Positions 12,015-21,650 of a stretch of DNA of 64,000 bases are shown here, piece by piece. The notes below the pieces were generated by a model that made no database searches, had not been told where the DNA came from, and saw only the letters and a list, made by a program, of their open reading frames with translations. Position 1 is the stretch's first letter. The number at the start of each line of letters is the position of its first letter. The stretch is from Colwellia sp. Lineage in GTDB: Bacteria > Pseudomonadota > Gammaproteobacteria > Enterobacterales > Alteromonadaceae. Both the position numbers and the translations under genes were made by a program. The DNA is taken from contig JABSOZ010000004.1 in NCBI GenBank assembly GCA_013215295.1, forward strand, positions 1 through 64,000. The letters run 5' to 3'.

Positions 12015-12443
12015 TTAGTCCTCTACCACTAAACCCATTGAACGAGCAGAACCCGCAATGGTACGCACTGCAGCTTCCATAGAACCAGCAGTCAAATCAG
12101 ATTCTTTTGTCTTAACAATTTCTTCAAGTTGAGCTGTAGTAACAGTTCCAACTTTATCAGTGTTAGGACGACCAGAGCCGCTTTTGATTCCAGCTGCTTT
12201 CTTTAACAAGTAAGAAGCAGGTGGTGTTTTTGTTTCGAACGTAAAAGAACGATCGCTGTATACAGTAATTACTACTGGAACTGGAGCGCCTTTTTCTAAA
12301 GAATCTGTTTTTGCGTTAAACGATTTACAGAATTCCATGATGTTCACACCGTGTTGACCTAATGCAGGACCAACTGGCGGTGACGGATTTGCTGCACCAG
12401 CAGCAACTTGTAGCTTGATTAAAGCTTGGACTTTCTTAGCCAT
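12015..12443 (-). CDS. rplK: 50S ribosomal protein L11
   Basis: 142 residues, starting [22 protein letters not shown], full length. L11 forms the GTPase-associated centre with 23S rRNA and is needed for RelA activation. The proline-rich N-terminal segment ([13 protein letters not shown]) and the RNA-binding C-terminal domain ([21 protein letters not shown] is the core region, about 113-133) are present. It is first of rplKA. Confidence 0.98.
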   Translation of the reverse strand: MAKKVQALIKLQVAAGAANPSPPVGPALGQHGVNIMEFCKSFNAKTDSLEKGAPVPVVITVYSDRSFTFETKTPPASYLLKKAAGIKSGSGRPNTDKVGTVTTAQLEEIVKTKESDLTAGSMEAAVRTIAGSARSMGLVVED

Positions 12444-12556
12444 TTTTCAATACCTTTAATTTGGGTTCTAGCGCTGAATATTAATTCAGCTCCCCGTTGT
12501 ACGGTTTACCTTACTTTTTTTCATGCAAAACATCGCTTAAAAAAAATAGGCAGCGG

Positions 12557-12586
12557 ATTATATATTAAATAGCACAAATTGCACAA
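12557..12586 (-). promoter_or_regulatory. Promoter of rplKA
   Basis: On the minus strand, -35 TTGTGC (12581-12586) and -10 TATAAT (12557-12562) lie 18 bases apart, downstream of the nusG terminator. The transcript would carry a leader of about 105 bases before rplK, where an L1 binding site is expected from E. coli. The site itself was not proven. Confidence 0.65.
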
Positions 12587-12621
12587 GTTATTTTTTAAAC
12601 GATTTACTTTATTGTAAATAC

Positions 12622-12654
12622 AAAAAAGACCAAAGATACTTATCTTTAGCCTTT
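12622..12654 (-). terminator. Terminator after nusG
   Basis: A stem of about 13 bp with two wobble pairs (12625-12637 with 12642-12654) is followed on the minus strand by a T-run (complement of 12622-12627). It lies 37 bases after the nusG stop and before the rplK promoter. Confidence 0.75.
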
Positions 12655-12690
12655 TGTTTTCTACGTTTATACTATCTGTTAGAGCTTAGG

Positions 12691-13287
12691 TTAGCCTTTT
12701 TCGACTTGACCAAATTCTAAATCAACAGGAGTAGAACGCCCAAAAATTAGAACCGATACTTTGATTCGATTTTTGTCGTAATCTAATTCTTCAACAACAC
12801 CATTAAAATCAGCAAATGGACCATCGATAACACGTACCACTTCGCCGGGCTCAAACAAGGTCTTAGGTCTAGGTTTATCAGTATCTTGTAGTCTTTGTAA
12901 GATTCGATCCGCTTCTTTTTGTGTAATTGGCGCTGGACGGTCACTAGTACCTCCAATAAAACCTAATACACGTGGAACACTTTTGACTAGATGCCATGCT
13001 TCAACGTCCATTTCCATTTGAACTAAAACATATCCAGGGAAAAATTTACGTGAGCTTTTACGCTTTTGACCTGCGCGCATTTCAACAACTTCTTCTGTAG
13101 GTACAAGGATTTGTCCGAATTTTTCATGAAGGCCTTGAATTTCTATATGCTCAACTAATGTTTTTTGCACACGCCCTTCGTAACCTGAAAAAGCTTGAAC
13201 CACATACCAACGCAAATTCGGATTAGTATTTATTACTGGCTCTTCGTTTTCTTCGTTCTCTTCTGGTGGTAAATTTTCTTCAGTCAT
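12691..13287 (-). CDS. nusG: Transcription termination/antitermination factor NusG
   Basis: 198 residues from ATG at 13287..13285 ([17 protein letters not shown]). NusG binds RNA polymerase through its N-terminal domain ([14 protein letters not shown], about residues 27-40, to [11 protein letters not shown]) and Rho or S10 through the C-terminal KOW domain ([19 protein letters not shown]). The frame opens 13 codons earlier inside the secE stop region, but the ATG leaves a two-base gap after secE and fits better. An acidic N-terminal tail makes the protein about 17 residues longer than in E. coli. Confidence 0.97.
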   Translation of the reverse strand: MTEENLPPEENEENEEPVINTNPNLRWYVVQAFSGYEGRVQKTLVEHIEIQGLHEKFGQILVPTEEVVEMRAGQKRKSSRKFFPGYVLVQMEMDVEAWHLVKSVPRVLGFIGGTSDRPAPITQKEADRILQRLQDTDKPRPKTLFEPGEVVRVIDGPFADFNGVVEELDYDKNRIKVSVLIFGRSTPVDLEFGQVEKG

Positions 13288-13289
13288 GA

Positions 13290-13670
13290 TTACACCTGTA
13301 CACTTGTAATAAATCCAACGACCCAAAACAATGTAGAATCAAGTCCCCACATCACTAGAGACATGATAAAGGTAGCAAATAGTACGATACCTGTAGTTTG
13401 TATAGCTTCTTGGCGCGTTGGCCAAACTACTTTACGTATTTCCGTACGAGATTCTTTAGCGAATGCAATCGCATTATGGCCTTTAACAGTTTGCATGGCG
13501 ATTACGCCTGCAATGGCGATACCTAAAACCGCACCAATTGCACGATATAATACCGACTCGTCACCATAAAAATAATTTGCGAAAACGACACCCGATAAAA
13601 TAACGATAACTGTTATCCATTTTACCGAATCAAGAGAACCGCTTGGCTGGCTTTCTGTACTTGCATTCAT
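13290..13670 (-). CDS. secE: Preprotein translocase subunit SecE
   Basis: 126 residues with three hydrophobic helices (about residues 19-34, 41-60 and 92-120) and the conserved cytoplasmic segment [18 protein letters not shown] between the second and third, which is the SecE signature. SecE clamps SecY in the inner membrane channel. It is the three-helix form seen in enterics. nusG begins two bases after its stop. A tRNA-Trp gene lies just upstream on the same strand. Confidence 0.97.
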   Translation of the reverse strand: MNASTESQPSGSLDSVKWITVIVILSGVVFANYFYGDESVLYRAIGAVLGIAIAGVIAMQTVKGHNAIAFAKESRTEIRKVVWPTRQEAIQTTGIVLFATFIMSLVMWGLDSTLFWVVGFITSVQV

Positions 13671-13757
13671 AATATCAACCTGTAATTTTGCCTAAGACAT
13701 TTGAACTTCATCACTGAAATTCACTTCAAAAGTATTAATACAATACTTTATTAAATT

Positions 13758-13834
13758 TGGCAGGGGTAGAGAGACTCGAACTCCCAACCATCGGTTTTGG
13801 AGACCGCTGTTCTACCAATTGGAACTATACCCCT
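13758..13834 (-). tRNA. tRNA-Trp (anticodon CCA)
   Basis: 77 bases including an encoded CCA tail (13758-13760). The acceptor stem pairs AGGGGTA with TACCCCT, the D stem pairs GTTC with GAAC, the anticodon loop is CTCCAAA with anticodon at 13798-13800, and the T loop is TTCGAGT. The base of the anticodon stem has a G-A mismatch, and the D loop is one base longer than in E. coli. It is probably co-transcribed with secE-nusG. Confidence 0.96.
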
Positions 13835-13923
13835 ATTTACTATTCATCTAGGATGAGTAGTTACACTTGTCGAGTGAATCTTAGTTTTTAGGGAATTAAG
13901 AGATACTCTAGAAGTGAGGCGCT

Positions 13924-13951
13924 ATTATACTAATGAAAATATTTTACTCAA
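13924..13951 (-). promoter_or_regulatory. Promoter of tRNA-Trp / secE-nusG
   Basis: On the minus strand, -35 TTGAGT (13946-13951) and -10 TATAAT (13924-13929) are separated by 16 bases, about 90 bases upstream of the tRNA. The GC-rich bases right after the -10 resemble a stringent discriminator (AGCGCC). Confidence 0.7.
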
Positions 13952-14054
13952 GAGATATTTTACAATGTATGACGATAGTTTTATCCAAGGTTTCATTAAG
14001 TTGTTGTTCTTATCCTAAATACTAGCTTAAATGCCCGATTACACGTTATTATAT

Positions 14055-14081
14055 TTGTCAAAATATTGTATTTGTCATAAT
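14055..14081 (+). promoter_or_regulatory. Possible yhfA promoter
   Basis: TTGTCA (14055-14060) and CATAAT (14076-14081) are 15 bases apart on the plus strand, 21 bases before the yhfA ATG. The spacing is short, so the call is weak. Confidence 0.35.
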
Positions 14082-14102
14082 AAATGGAAATAAGGTTAAA
14101 TA

Positions 14103-14507
14103 ATGAAAGCAACTGTGAAATGGATCGGCGATGAATTATTTATGGGTACCTCAGAGAGTGGCCATACTATTGTTTTAGATGCGAATGGAGGCGCATTAGC
14201 GCCTAGCCCCCTTGAAAACATTCTTATCTCTCTAGGTGCATGTTCATCAGTGGATGTAGTGAGTATTCTTGAAAAAACACGTCAGGATGTTACTGGTTGC
14301 AAAGTCGACATATCTGCAACTCGTGTTGAATCCGTACCTAAGTTATTTTCTGACATTCATCTTCATTTTATTATATCTGGAAATGATGTTGCAGAAAAAC
14401 ACGTAGCACGTGCAGTCAGTCTTTCTGCAGATAAATATTGCTCGGTAGCACTGATGTTAAATAAATCAGTAAAAATCACTCACGACTATGAAGTGGTAAA
14501 AGCCTGA
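14103..14507 (+). CDS. yhfA: OsmC family protein, YhfA type
   Basis: 134 residues. The family pattern is present: GGALAPSPLENILISLGACSS around residues 36-56 with the first conserved Cys, and SADKYCSVALMLNKSV around 108-123 with the second Cys. OsmC proteins reduce organic hydroperoxides using such a Cys pair; the YhfA subgroup has no settled physiological role. In E. coli yhfA lies next to prkB and crp, and here it is next to prkB, convergent. The AAGG ribosome site is seven bases before the ATG. Confidence 0.85.
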   Translation: MKATVKWIGDELFMGTSESGHTIVLDANGGALAPSPLENILISLGACSSVDVVSILEKTRQDVTGCKVDISATRVESVPKLFSDIHLHFIISGNDVAEKHVARAVSLSADKYCSVALMLNKSVKITHDYEVVKA

Positions 14508-14572
14508 TCCTAATTCTGTCGCTGTAAATATATCTAGGGACTCATTTTAAAATATCTTACAGCGCGGTCCTA

Positions 14573-15472
14573 TTATAAGTCACTCATCCAGTCTAATTGT
14601 TTATTCGATTCATTTTTTTTATTCATCAAGTCTAAGATCAAAGGGGTTAAAAGTAATTCCATTGCTAAGCCCATCTTGCCTCCAGGAACTACAAGAGTAT
14701 TTATGCGTGACATAAACGCACCATCAATCATTGACAAATAATATGGGAAATCAACACTCGTTCCTTCACGAAAGCGAATAACAACAAAACTTTCATCTAA
14801 AGTTGGGATTGCTTTTGCACTAAAAGGATTTGATGTATCTACAGTTGGTACGCGTTGAAAGTTAATGTGGGTTCTTGAAAACTGTGGAGTAATGAACGAG
14901 ATGTAATCTTCCATACTGCGTACAATACTTGCTGTTACCGCTTCCCGGCTATGACCACGTTGGTTGGTATCTCGAATTATTTTTTGAATCCATTCAAGAT
15001 TAACAATCGGCACCATACCAATCAGCAGATCGACGTGTTTCGCTACATCATTTTTATCAGTAACCACACCACCGTGTAATCCTTCATAAAAAAGTAAATC
15101 AGTACCATCACCTAAATTTTCCCATGGCGTAAATGTACCTGGCATTTGGTTATATGGAACTGCTTCATCAAAAGTATGAAGGTATCGGCGCATTTTACCT
15201 TTGCCTGTTTCAGAATAATCTTTAAATAGCCTTTCTAATGCATCAAAATCATTTGCTTCATCACCAAAATAACTAATATTACGCCTATCATCTCTGGCTT
15301 TACGTTTTTCCATATCCATTTCTTGACGAGAATAACGGTGAAAGCTGTCACCTTCAACAGTTGCTGAGGTGATGCCAAGGGATCGAAATATGTGTTCAAA
15401 TGATTCTGTTGTAGTAGACGTCCCAGCTCCTGATGAACCAGTTACGGCGATGATAGGGTTTCGAGATGACAT
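14573..15472 (-). CDS. prkB: Phosphoribulokinase-like kinase PrkB
   Basis: 299 residues, the PRK/uridine kinase-like P-loop family. The Walker A motif is GSSGAGTSTT (residues 12-21), with Thr in place of the usual Lys, as in E. coli PrkB. Conserved stretches EGDSFHRYSR, YEGLHGGVV, VPIVNLEWIQK and NTLVVPGGKMGLAMELL are all intact. Its substrate in heterotrophs is not known and no RuBisCO is present here, so a Calvin-cycle role is unlikely. It sits between rplQ and yhfA; the E. coli neighbour yhfA is retained. Confidence 0.9.
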   Translation of the reverse strand: MSSRNPIIAVTGSSGAGTSTTTESFEHIFRSLGITSATVEGDSFHRYSRQEMDMEKRKARDDRRNISYFGDEANDFDALERLFKDYSETGKGKMRRYLHTFDEAVPYNQMPGTFTPWENLGDGTDLLFYEGLHGGVVTDKNDVAKHVDLLIGMVPIVNLEWIQKIIRDTNQRGHSREAVTASIVRSMEDYISFITPQFSRTHINFQRVPTVDTSNPFSAKAIPTLDESFVVIRFREGTSVDFPYYLSMIDGAFMSRINTLVVPGGKMGLAMELLLTPLILDLMNKKNESNKQLDWMSDL

Positions 15473-15570
15473 AGTTGATACTCTGAGGATTGGGGTTAAA
15501 TGTTATACGGTTAATTTAGAGGCCGGTCAAGTTTTACTAGCAAATAGTAATTATGAGGTAAATAAAAAAC

Positions 15571-15596
15571 AAAAACGGAGCCGAAGCTCCGTTTTT
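15571..15596 (-). terminator. Terminator of the alpha operon (after rplQ)
   Basis: Perfect 11-bp arms 15571-15581 and 15586-15596 with a 4-base loop and T-runs on both strands. It ends the rplQ transcript (minus) and could also work in the other direction. Confidence 0.92.
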
Positions 15597-15625
15597 AATT
15601 TCAAAGTAAATTTAGCTTAGCTAAA

Positions 15626-16030
15626 TTAAGCTTCTACTGACTCTTCAACTTCTTCTACAGCATCTTCAACTGCAGGTCGGTCTACTAACTCAATGTATGC
15701 CATAGGTGCTTTATCACCAGTACGGAAACCACATTTTAAAATGCGAGTATATCCACCTGGACGTTCTTGATAACGAGCACCAAGTTCGTTGAATAAAATA
15801 CCTACTACTTCTTTATCTTGTGTACGAGCAAACGCTAAACGGCGATTTGCAACACTGTCGGTTTTAGCCAATGTAATCAATGGCTCTACAACCATACGTA
15901 GTTCTTTAGCTTTAGCTACAGTCGTTCTAATCAAACCGTGCTTCACTAAAGAGCTTGCCATATTGCGGAACATCGCTTTACGATGACTGCTATTACGGTT
16001 TAACTGGCGACCGCTTTGACGATGGCGCAT
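15626..16030 (-). CDS. rplQ: 50S ribosomal protein L17
   Basis: 134 residues, starting [24 protein letters not shown], the strongly conserved L17 N-terminus. L17 lines the region near the peptide exit tunnel. The C-terminus is an acidic tail ([14 protein letters not shown]) slightly longer than in E. coli. It is the last gene of the alpha operon, 42 bases after rpoA, and is followed by a strong hairpin terminator. Confidence 0.98.
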   Translation of the reverse strand: MRHRQSGRQLNRNSSHRKAMFRNMASSLVKHGLIRTTVAKAKELRMVVEPLITLAKTDSVANRRLAFARTQDKEVVGILFNELGARYQERPGGYTRILKCGFRTGDKAPMAYIELVDRPAVEDAVEEVEESVEA

Positions 16031-16072
16031 AAGTTAATCCTTCTCTCAACTATTAAAAAAATGATGAACGAA

Positions 16073-17062
16073 TTAGTCGTTATCAGCAATGCTTTCAGGC
16101 GGCCAATTTTCAAGGCGCATACCTAAAGATAAACCACGAGACGCTAAAACGTCTTTGATTTCTGTTAAAGACTTCTTACCTAAATTAGGTGTTTTAAGAA
16201 GCTCAACTTCTGCACGCTGTACTAAATCGCCAATATATTGAATTGCTTCTGCTTTTAAACAGTTTGCTGAACGAACTGTTAATTCAAGATCATCTACTGG
16301 ACGAAGCAAAATAGGGTCAAATAGTGGTTTAGCTTCTACTTGCTCTACTTCTTTAATATCACGCAATTCTACAAACGCATCTAGCTGTTCAGCTAAAATT
16401 GTTGAAGCACGACGAATAGCCTCTTCTGGATCCAATGTTCCATTGGTTTCCATATCAAGTACAAGTTTGTCTAAATCAGTACGTTGTTCAACTCGGGCAG
16501 AGTCAACATCGTAGGCAATTCTTACAACTGGACTGAATGAAGCATCAACTAACAAACGTCCGATTGCACGATCTTCGTCTTCGGCATCGCGTCTCACTGA
16601 AGCAGGAACATAACCACGTCCCATTTCAATTTTGATGCGCATACTGATAGAACCATCACCTGTTAAATTACAGATCACATGACCAGGATTTGCAATTTCT
16701 ACATCTCCATCATGTTGGATATCAGCTGCCGTTACAGGGCCTTCACCGGATTTAGTTAAAGTAATAACAGTTTCGTTTTTACCTTCTAAACTTATTGCTA
16801 GTCCCTTAAGGTTCAACAATATTTCGATGATGTCTTCTTGAATACCTTCTTTACTACTGTATTCATGTAAAACGCCATCAATCTCAACTTCAGTTACAGC
16901 ACAACCTGGCATTGAAGATAAAAGAATGCGACGTAACGCATTACCTAAAGTGTGACCAAAACCACGTTCTAATGGCTCTAAAGTTACCTTAGCGCGTGTA
17001 GGGCTAATGGTTTCAATACCAACCAATCGTGGTCTAAGGAATTCGGTTACAGAACCCTGCAT
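16073..17062 (-). CDS. rpoA: DNA-directed RNA polymerase subunit alpha
   Basis: 329 residues, the enteric length. The N-terminal dimerisation domain runs to about residue 235 ([21 protein letters not shown] is conserved, from about 33). The C-terminal domain (about 250-320) carries the DNA/activator-contact sequence [21 protein letters not shown] and the helix [19 protein letters not shown]. It is expressed with the alpha-operon ribosomal proteins, 24 bases after rpsD. Confidence 0.99.
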   Translation of the reverse strand: MQGSVTEFLRPRLVGIETISPTRAKVTLEPLERGFGHTLGNALRRILLSSMPGCAVTEVEIDGVLHEYSSKEGIQEDIIEILLNLKGLAISLEGKNETVITLTKSGEGPVTAADIQHDGDVEIANPGHVICNLTGDGSISMRIKIEMGRGYVPASVRRDAEDEDRAIGRLLVDASFSPVVRIAYDVDSARVEQRTDLDKLVLDMETNGTLDPEEAIRRASTILAEQLDAFVELRDIKEVEQVEAKPLFDPILLRPVDDLELTVRSANCLKAEAIQYIGDLVQRAEVELLKTPNLGKKSLTEIKDVLASRGLSLGMRLENWPPESIADND

Positions 17063-17086
17063 ATATGTCCTCTCTTAAGTGCTACT

Positions 17087-17707
17087 TTACTTAGAGTAAA
17101 GTTCAACAATTAACTGTTCATTAATTTCGGCAGACAAGTCAGAACGATCAGGAACACGTTTAAAAACGCCTTCAAGTTTCTTGTTATCTACTTCAACCCA
17201 GACTGGCTTCTCACGTTGTTCAGCTAATTCTAAAGCAGCGATAATACGTGCTTGAGTTTTAGACTTCTCACGAATAGAAACTGCATCTTCAGCTTTAACA
17301 TTGAAAGATGGAATATTAACAACTACGCCGTTAACTACGATAGCTTTATGGCTAACAAGTTGACGAGCTTCAGCACGAGTACTTGCGTAACCCATACGAT
17401 ATACTACATTGTCAAGACGCTTTTCTAAAAGTTGTAACAAGTTTTCACCTGTATTACCTTTCAAACGAGCAGCTTCTTTATAGTAATTACGGAATTGTTT
17501 TTCTAGTACGCCATAAATACGACGAACTTTTTGTTTTTCACGAAGTTGAACACCATAGTCTGACAAACGACCGCGACGGGCGCCATGTTGACCTGGTATT
17601 GTTTCGATTTTACATTTAGTGTCAATTGCTCTAACACCGCTTTTAAGGAACAAATCTGTTCCTTCACGGCGACAAAGCTTTAACTTAGGACCTAAATATC
17701 TAGCCAT
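17087..17707 (-). CDS. rpsD: 30S ribosomal protein S4
   Basis: 206 residues. Begins [16 protein letters not shown] and includes the S4 RNA-binding fold ([20 protein letters not shown], about residues 92-111). S4 is a primary 16S rRNA-binding protein and, in E. coli, the translational repressor of the alpha operon acting at the rpsM leader; a matching leader is seen at 18500-18590 here. It lies 32 bases after rpsK. Confidence 0.98.
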   Translation of the reverse strand: MARYLGPKLKLCRREGTDLFLKSGVRAIDTKCKIETIPGQHGARRGRLSDYGVQLREKQKVRRIYGVLEKQFRNYYKEAARLKGNTGENLLQLLEKRLDNVVYRMGYASTRAEARQLVSHKAIVVNGVVVNIPSFNVKAEDAVSIREKSKTQARIIAALELAEQREKPVWVEVDNKKLEGVFKRVPDRSDLSAEINEQLIVELYSK

Positions 17708-17739
17708 TTTCTTTCTCCAACTATCCTAAAAAAGAGCGA

Positions 17740-18129
17740 TTAAACGCGACGTTTCTTAGGAGGACGACAACCATTATGAGGAATAGGTGTAACGTCAGTA
17801 ATGTTGGTGATTTTAAAACCAGCAGCATTTAAAGCACGGATTGCAGACTCACGTCCAGGTCCTGGGCCTTTAACGAACACTTCAATATTCTTCAAACCAA
17901 ACTCTTTTGCAGCGGCGCCAGCGCGGTCTGCAGCTACCTGAGCAGCAAAAGGTGTAGATTTACGTGAACCACGGAAACCTGAACCGCCTGCAGTTGCCCA
18001 AGATAAAGCATTACCTTGACGATCTGTAAGAGTTACGATTGTATTGTTGAAAGAGGCGTGGATATGAGCCATGCCATCAGCAACTTGTTTTTTTACGCGT
18101 TTACGCGTACGTACAGGTGTTTTAGCCAT
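17740..18129 (-). CDS. rpsK: 30S ribosomal protein S11
   Basis: 129 residues. The body sequence [20 protein letters not shown] and the C-terminal [11 protein letters not shown] are typical of S11, which sits on the 30S platform and contacts the Shine-Dalgarno helix. It is 13 bases after rpsM in the alpha operon. Confidence 0.98.
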   Translation of the reverse strand: MAKTPVRTRKRVKKQVADGMAHIHASFNNTIVTLTDRQGNALSWATAGGSGFRGSRKSTPFAAQVAADRAGAAAKEFGLKNIEVFVKGPGPGRESAIRALNAAGFKITNITDVTPIPHNGCRPPKKRRV

Positions 18130-18142
18130 TGTCTAGTTCCTC

Positions 18143-18499
18143 TTACTTCTTAATTGGCTTACGAGGGCCTTTACGGGTACGCGCATTTGTTTTAGTGCGT
18201 TGACCACGTAGAGGAAGACTGCGACGGTGGCGTATGCCACGGTAACAACCTAAATCCATAAGACGTTTAATATTCATTGAAACTTCACGGCGTAAATCAC
18301 CTTCTACGGTGTATTTATCCACTTCAGCACGTAGCAAATCAATATTTGCTTCGTCTAATTCACTGATCTTCGTTGATTCTGCGATACCTGCTGCTGCACA
18401 AATTGCTTTTGCGCGAGTAGCTCCGATACCGTAAATCGCAGTAATGGCGATTACTGCATGCTTACGATCAGGGATGTTAATGCCAGCGATACGGGCCAC
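18143..18499 (-). CDS. rpsM: 30S ribosomal protein S13
   Basis: 118 residues from GTG at 18499..18497 ([16 protein letters not shown]). An ATG three codons upstream is in frame but directly abuts the AGGAG element, whereas the GTG has nine-base spacing and matches the E. coli GTG start. S13 forms bridges to the 50S subunit at the 30S head. The conserved C-terminus [17 protein letters not shown] is present. It is the first gene of the alpha operon, preceded by a structured leader. Confidence 0.97.
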   Translation of the reverse strand: MARIAGINIPDRKHAVIAITAIYGIGATRAKAICAAAGIAESTKISELDEANIDLLRAEVDKYTVEGDLRREVSMNIKRLMDLGCYRGIRHRRSLPLRGQRTKTNARTRKGPRKPIKK

Positions 18500-18590
18500 T
18501 AAACACATCTCCTATTTAAGTTAAAATTAATCAAGTTGGAAAGCCCGTTAGGATACCCAACTTGTCTTCTTTTCTGCAAATCGAAGCGGC
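18500..18590 (-). promoter_or_regulatory. Alpha-operon leader / S4-binding ribosome site
   Basis: Just upstream of rpsM the minus strand forms a stem with arms CAAGTTGG and CCAACTTG. Its loop contains GTATCCT and ACGGGCTTT, both found in the E. coli alpha-operon pseudoknot. As in E. coli, the rpsM start reads GTGGCCCGTAT. S4 binding to such a pseudoknot traps the 30S subunit and represses the operon. The S4 effect is inferred from this match. Confidence 0.8.
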
Positions 18591-18596
18591 ATTATA
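18591..18596 (-). promoter_or_regulatory. Possible alpha-operon -10 box
   Basis: TATAAT on the minus strand followed by a GC-rich discriminator (GCCGCTTCG), between rpmJ and rpsM. No convincing -35 was seen at the right distance. The alpha genes may also be reached by read-through from spc. Confidence 0.45.
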
Positions 18597-18658
18597 CAGA
18601 ATTCTCTGCACAATGCTACTTCTAAAAGATATTGCTGTTATCTTAGATAAATCTAAGA

Positions 18659-18772
18659 TTAACCTTGTCTTTGTTTGTGCTTTGGTTCTACACAAAGAAT
18701 GCGTACTACGCCTTTGCGTTTAACCACTTTACAATTACGACAAATCTTTTTTACGGATGCACGTACTTTCAT
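18659..18772 (-). CDS. rpmJ: 50S ribosomal protein L36
   Basis: 37 residues, [17 protein letters not shown] onward. The zinc ligands Cys11, Cys14, Cys27 and His32 are all present, so this is the zinc-binding (C+) form. It lies 38 bases after secY, at the end of the spc operon, in the same place as in E. coli. Confidence 0.96.
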   Translation of the reverse strand: MKVRASVKKICRNCKVVKRKGVVRILCVEPKHKQRQG

Positions 18773-18810
18773 TTTATACTCCGTTTACCTATTGAGTTAA
18801 GTCTTTCGAC

Positions 18811-20139
18811 CTAGCCCTTTAAGTTAGCTTTCTTAAGCACATTGTCATATTGATGAGACATCATATGAGTTTGTACTTGTGCCATAAAGTCCATAATAAC
18901 CACTACAATAATGAGTAATGATGTGCCACCGAAATAGAACTGTACGTCCCACGCGATGATCATGAACTGAGGTACCAAACAAATAAAGGTAATATACATC
19001 GCTCCCGCTAGGGTTAAACGTGTCATCACTTTATCTATATATTTAGACGTTTGCTCACCAGGACGGATCCCAGGAATAAACGCACCAGATTTTTTTAGGT
19101 TATCTGCTGTTTCACGCGGATTGAAAACAAGAGCCGTGTAAAAGAAACAGAAAAATATTATCGCCGCAGCAAGTAACATTACATACAGTGGCTGACCTGG
19201 AGAAATAGCAATAGATACTTCTTGTAAAAAGTCAGCAACCGCACCTTCACCTTGTCCAAACCAGCTCGCTAGAGTGCCTGGAAACAAGATAATACTTGAT
19301 GCAAAGATAGGTGGTATAACACCAGCCATATTCACTTTTAGCGGTAAATGTGTGCTTTGAGCAGCAAAAACCTTACGGCCTTGCTGACGCTTAGCATAGT
19401 TAACAACAATACGTCGCTGACCACGTTCAACAAATACTACAAAAAATGTTACAGCGAATACTATGACACACATCAACAATAATACTAATGGGTGCAATTC
19501 ACCTTGACGCGCCATCTCTGCTGTTTGAGCAACAGCTGAAGGCATGCCAGCAACAATACCTGCAAATATCAAGATTGAAATACCGTTACCAATACCGCGT
19601 TCTGTAATTTGTTCACCTAACCACATTAAAAACATGGTACCAGTTACTAAACTTACTACTGCAGCAAAGTAGAAACCAAAACCTGCGTCCATTACTAGAC
19701 CCGGCATCATTCCTGGTAGACTTCTTGCAATTGCAATTGATTGTACTGTCGCTAGAACTAACGTGCCGTAGCGGGTGTATTGACTGATTTTACGTCGTCC
19801 AGCTTCACCTTCTTTTTTTAACTCTGCCATTGCCGGGTGCATAACCGTAAGCAATTGCATAATTATTGAAGCTGAGATGTACGGCATAATACCAAGTGCC
19901 AATACAGAGGCTCGCTCAAGAGCACCACCAGAGAACATGTTAAACATCTCTATTATGGTGCCCTTTTGTTGTTCAAACAACTGAGCTAATACAGCGGCGT
20001 CAATACCAGGGATTGGCACAAATGATCCTAAACGGAACACTATTAGTGCGCCGAGAACAAACCATAATCTTTGCTTTAGCTCAGACAAACCGCCTGCGCC
20101 TTTATTACTTTGTGAAGTAGCCATTCCTGGTGTAGCCAT
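18811..20139 (-). CDS. secY: Preprotein translocase subunit SecY
   Basis: 442 residues with ten predicted membrane helices, the channel of the Sec translocon in the inner membrane. The plug region [15 protein letters not shown] (about residues 41-55) and the cytoplasmic loop [19 protein letters not shown] (about 242-260) are typical. A GAGGA element precedes the ATG by nine bases. The gene is embedded in the spc operon between rplO and rpmJ. Confidence 0.98.
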   Translation of the reverse strand: MATPGMATSQSNKGAGGLSELKQRLWFVLGALIVFRLGSFVPIPGIDAAVLAQLFEQQKGTIIEMFNMFSGGALERASVLALGIMPYISASIIMQLLTVMHPAMAELKKEGEAGRRKISQYTRYGTLVLATVQSIAIARSLPGMMPGLVMDAGFGFYFAAVVSLVTGTMFLMWLGEQITERGIGNGISILIFAGIVAGMPSAVAQTAEMARQGELHPLVLLLMCVIVFAVTFFVVFVERGQRRIVVNYAKRQQGRKVFAAQSTHLPLKVNMAGVIPPIFASSIILFPGTLASWFGQGEGAVADFLQEVSIAISPGQPLYVMLLAAAIIFFCFFYTALVFNPRETADNLKKSGAFIPGIRPGEQTSKYIDKVMTRLTLAGAMYITFICLVPQFMIIAWDVQFYFGGTSLLIIVVVIMDFMAQVQTHMMSHQYDNVLKKANLKG

Positions 20140-20145
20140 GCTGTA

Positions 20146-20580
20146 CTATTCCTCGATTTTTCCGCCAGCAGCTTCAATAGCTGCACGTGCGCCTTTAGTA
20201 ACACCTAAACCACGAACCGTAATTGGACGGTTAATTTCACCAGACAACATGATTTTTGCTGTTTTGATGTTACGTGTAATTAGGTTTGCGTCTTTAAGAG
20301 CAAAGATATCGACAACATCACCTGTGATGATGTTTAGTTCATGTAAACGTACTTCAGCGCGAACTAAAGACTTACGTGACGTGAAACCAAACTTAGGTAA
20401 ACGTTGTTTCAATGGCATTTGACCACCTTCGAAACCTGGACGTACACTACCGCCAGAACGTGACTTCTGACCTTTGTGACCACGACCGCCTGTTTTACCA
20501 ATGCCTGAACCAATACCGCGACCACATCGCTTCTTAGCTTTCTTTGCACCTGGTGCAGGAGATAAAGTATTTAAATGCAT
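20146..20580 (-). CDS. rplO: 50S ribosomal protein L15
   Basis: 144 residues, starting [22 protein letters not shown], with the Gly/Arg-rich extension [19 protein letters not shown] that threads into 23S rRNA. Late assembly protein of the large subunit. It is two bases after rpmD and six before secY. Confidence 0.98.
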   Translation of the reverse strand: MHLNTLSPAPGAKKAKKRCGRGIGSGIGKTGGRGHKGQKSRSGGSVRPGFEGGQMPLKQRLPKFGFTSRKSLVRAEVRLHELNIITGDVVDIFALKDANLITRNIKTAKIMLSGEINRPITVRGLGVTKGARAAIEAAGGKIEE

Positions 20581-20582
20581 AA

Positions 20583-20762
20583 TTAGTCCTCCACCTTAAC
20601 CATATAAGATACTGTGTTAATCATACCGCGTACAGATGGAGTGTCTTCTAACTCTACTGTATGACGAATACGACGTAATCCAAGACCTCTTAATGTAGCT
20701 CTATGCTTCGGTAAACGACCGATAGAACTTTTCATTTGAGTTACTTTTACTGTTTTAGACAT
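20583..20762 (-). CDS. rpmD: 50S ribosomal protein L30
   Basis: 59 residues from ATG at 20762..20760 ([20 protein letters not shown]). A TTG two codons upstream is also in frame, but it overlaps the end of rpsE and the ATG gives the family length. GGGG about ten bases upstream may serve as ribosome site. Confidence 0.96.
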   Translation of the reverse strand: MSKTVKVTQMKSSIGRLPKHRATLRGLGLRRIRHTVELEDTPSVRGMINTVSYMVKVED

Positions 20763-20768
20763 GCTCAA

Positions 20769-21278
20769 TTACCCCAAAATATCTGCAACGGTTTTGCCAC
20801 GCTTAGCTGCAACACCTGCCGGCGATTTCATATTCGCAAGAGCTGAAACAGTAGCACGAACTACGTTGATCGGGTTTGTAGAACCGTATGCTTTTGACAA
20901 TACGTTCTGAACACCTGCAACTTCTAGTACTGCACGCATCGCGCCACCGGCGATGATACCTGTACCTTCAGAAGCTGGTTTCATGAAAACTTTAGAACCA
21001 GAGTGCTTGCCAGTAATGACATGCTGAAGAGTAGTACCCTTCAAATCAACGGTTACTATGTTTCGACGTGCTTTTTCCATTGCTTTCTGGATTGCAGCAG
21101 GCACTTCACGTGCTTTACCGTAACCGAAACCAACGCGACCAGCACCATCACCAACTACTGTAAGAGCAGTGAAACTGAATATGCGACCACCTTTAACCAC
21201 TTTTGAAACGCGGTTAACGGCAATTAGCTTTTCAGCCATATCACTTTGTTGTGAGTTTTCTTGATTATGATTAGCCAT
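20769..21278 (-). CDS. rpsE: 30S ribosomal protein S5
   Basis: 169 residues from ATG at 21278..21276 ([11 protein letters not shown]); the TTG two codons earlier lies inside the ribosome-site spacing (AGGGG six bases before the ATG). The S5 double-stranded-RNA-like domain starts at [21 protein letters not shown] (about residue 16). S5 acts in decoding accuracy and mRNA unwinding. The N-terminal tail is a few residues longer than in E. coli. Confidence 0.97.
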   Translation of the reverse strand: MANHNQENSQQSDMAEKLIAVNRVSKVVKGGRIFSFTALTVVGDGAGRVGFGYGKAREVPAAIQKAMEKARRNIVTVDLKGTTLQHVITGKHSGSKVFMKPASEGTGIIAGGAMRAVLEVAGVQNVLSKAYGSTNPINVVRATVSALANMKSPAGVAAKRGKTVADILG

Positions 21279-21287
21279 TATCAACCC

Positions 21288-21641
21288 CTAAAACTGCAAA
21301 CCAGCTTCACGAGCTGCTTCTGCTAACGCTTTTACGCGACCATGGTAACGAAATCCAGAGCGATCAAAAGCAATGCTTGTGATGCCTTTAGCTACTGCAC
21401 GTTCAGCAATTGCTGTACCTACTGCAGTTGCTGCTGCAACGTTACCTGTTTTTTCTAACTGAGCACTGATTTCTTTGTCTAAAGTTGACGCAGATGCGAT
21501 AACTTCAGAACCCGTTGGAGCGATCAACTGAGCGTAAATATGACGAGGAGTACGAAATACAACTAAACGATTCGCACCCAACTCGCTAATTTTTGCACGA
21601 GAGCGTTTAGCTCTGCGCAAACGAGATGTTTTCTTATCCAT
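21288..21641 (-). CDS. rplR: 50S ribosomal protein L18
   Basis: 117 residues, [18 protein letters not shown] onward, with the C-terminal [24 protein letters not shown] signature. L18 binds 5S rRNA with L5 and L25. It lies nine bases after rplF and nine before rpsE. Confidence 0.98.
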   Translation of the reverse strand: MDKKTSRLRRAKRSRAKISELGANRLVVFRTPRHIYAQLIAPTGSEVIASASTLDKEISAQLEKTGNVAAATAVGTAIAERAVAKGITSIAFDRSGFRYHGRVKALAEAAREAGLQF

Positions 21642-21650
21642 AGTATTACC

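Noticed and set aside
14520-14564. Inverted repeat CGCTGTAA...TTACAGCG between yhfA and prkB
   Set aside because: Eight-base arms with a loop of about 29 bases and no T-run; too weak to call a terminator, though it may help end the convergent transcripts.
14573-15472. prkB as a Calvin-cycle phosphoribulokinase
   Set aside because: The P-loop and sequence match the heterotrophic PrkB subgroup, and no carbon-fixation gene lies nearby.
15369-15620. An 83-codon plus-strand open frame between prkB and rplQ
   Set aside because: It runs through the 5' end of prkB and the rplQ terminator; no ribosome site or family.
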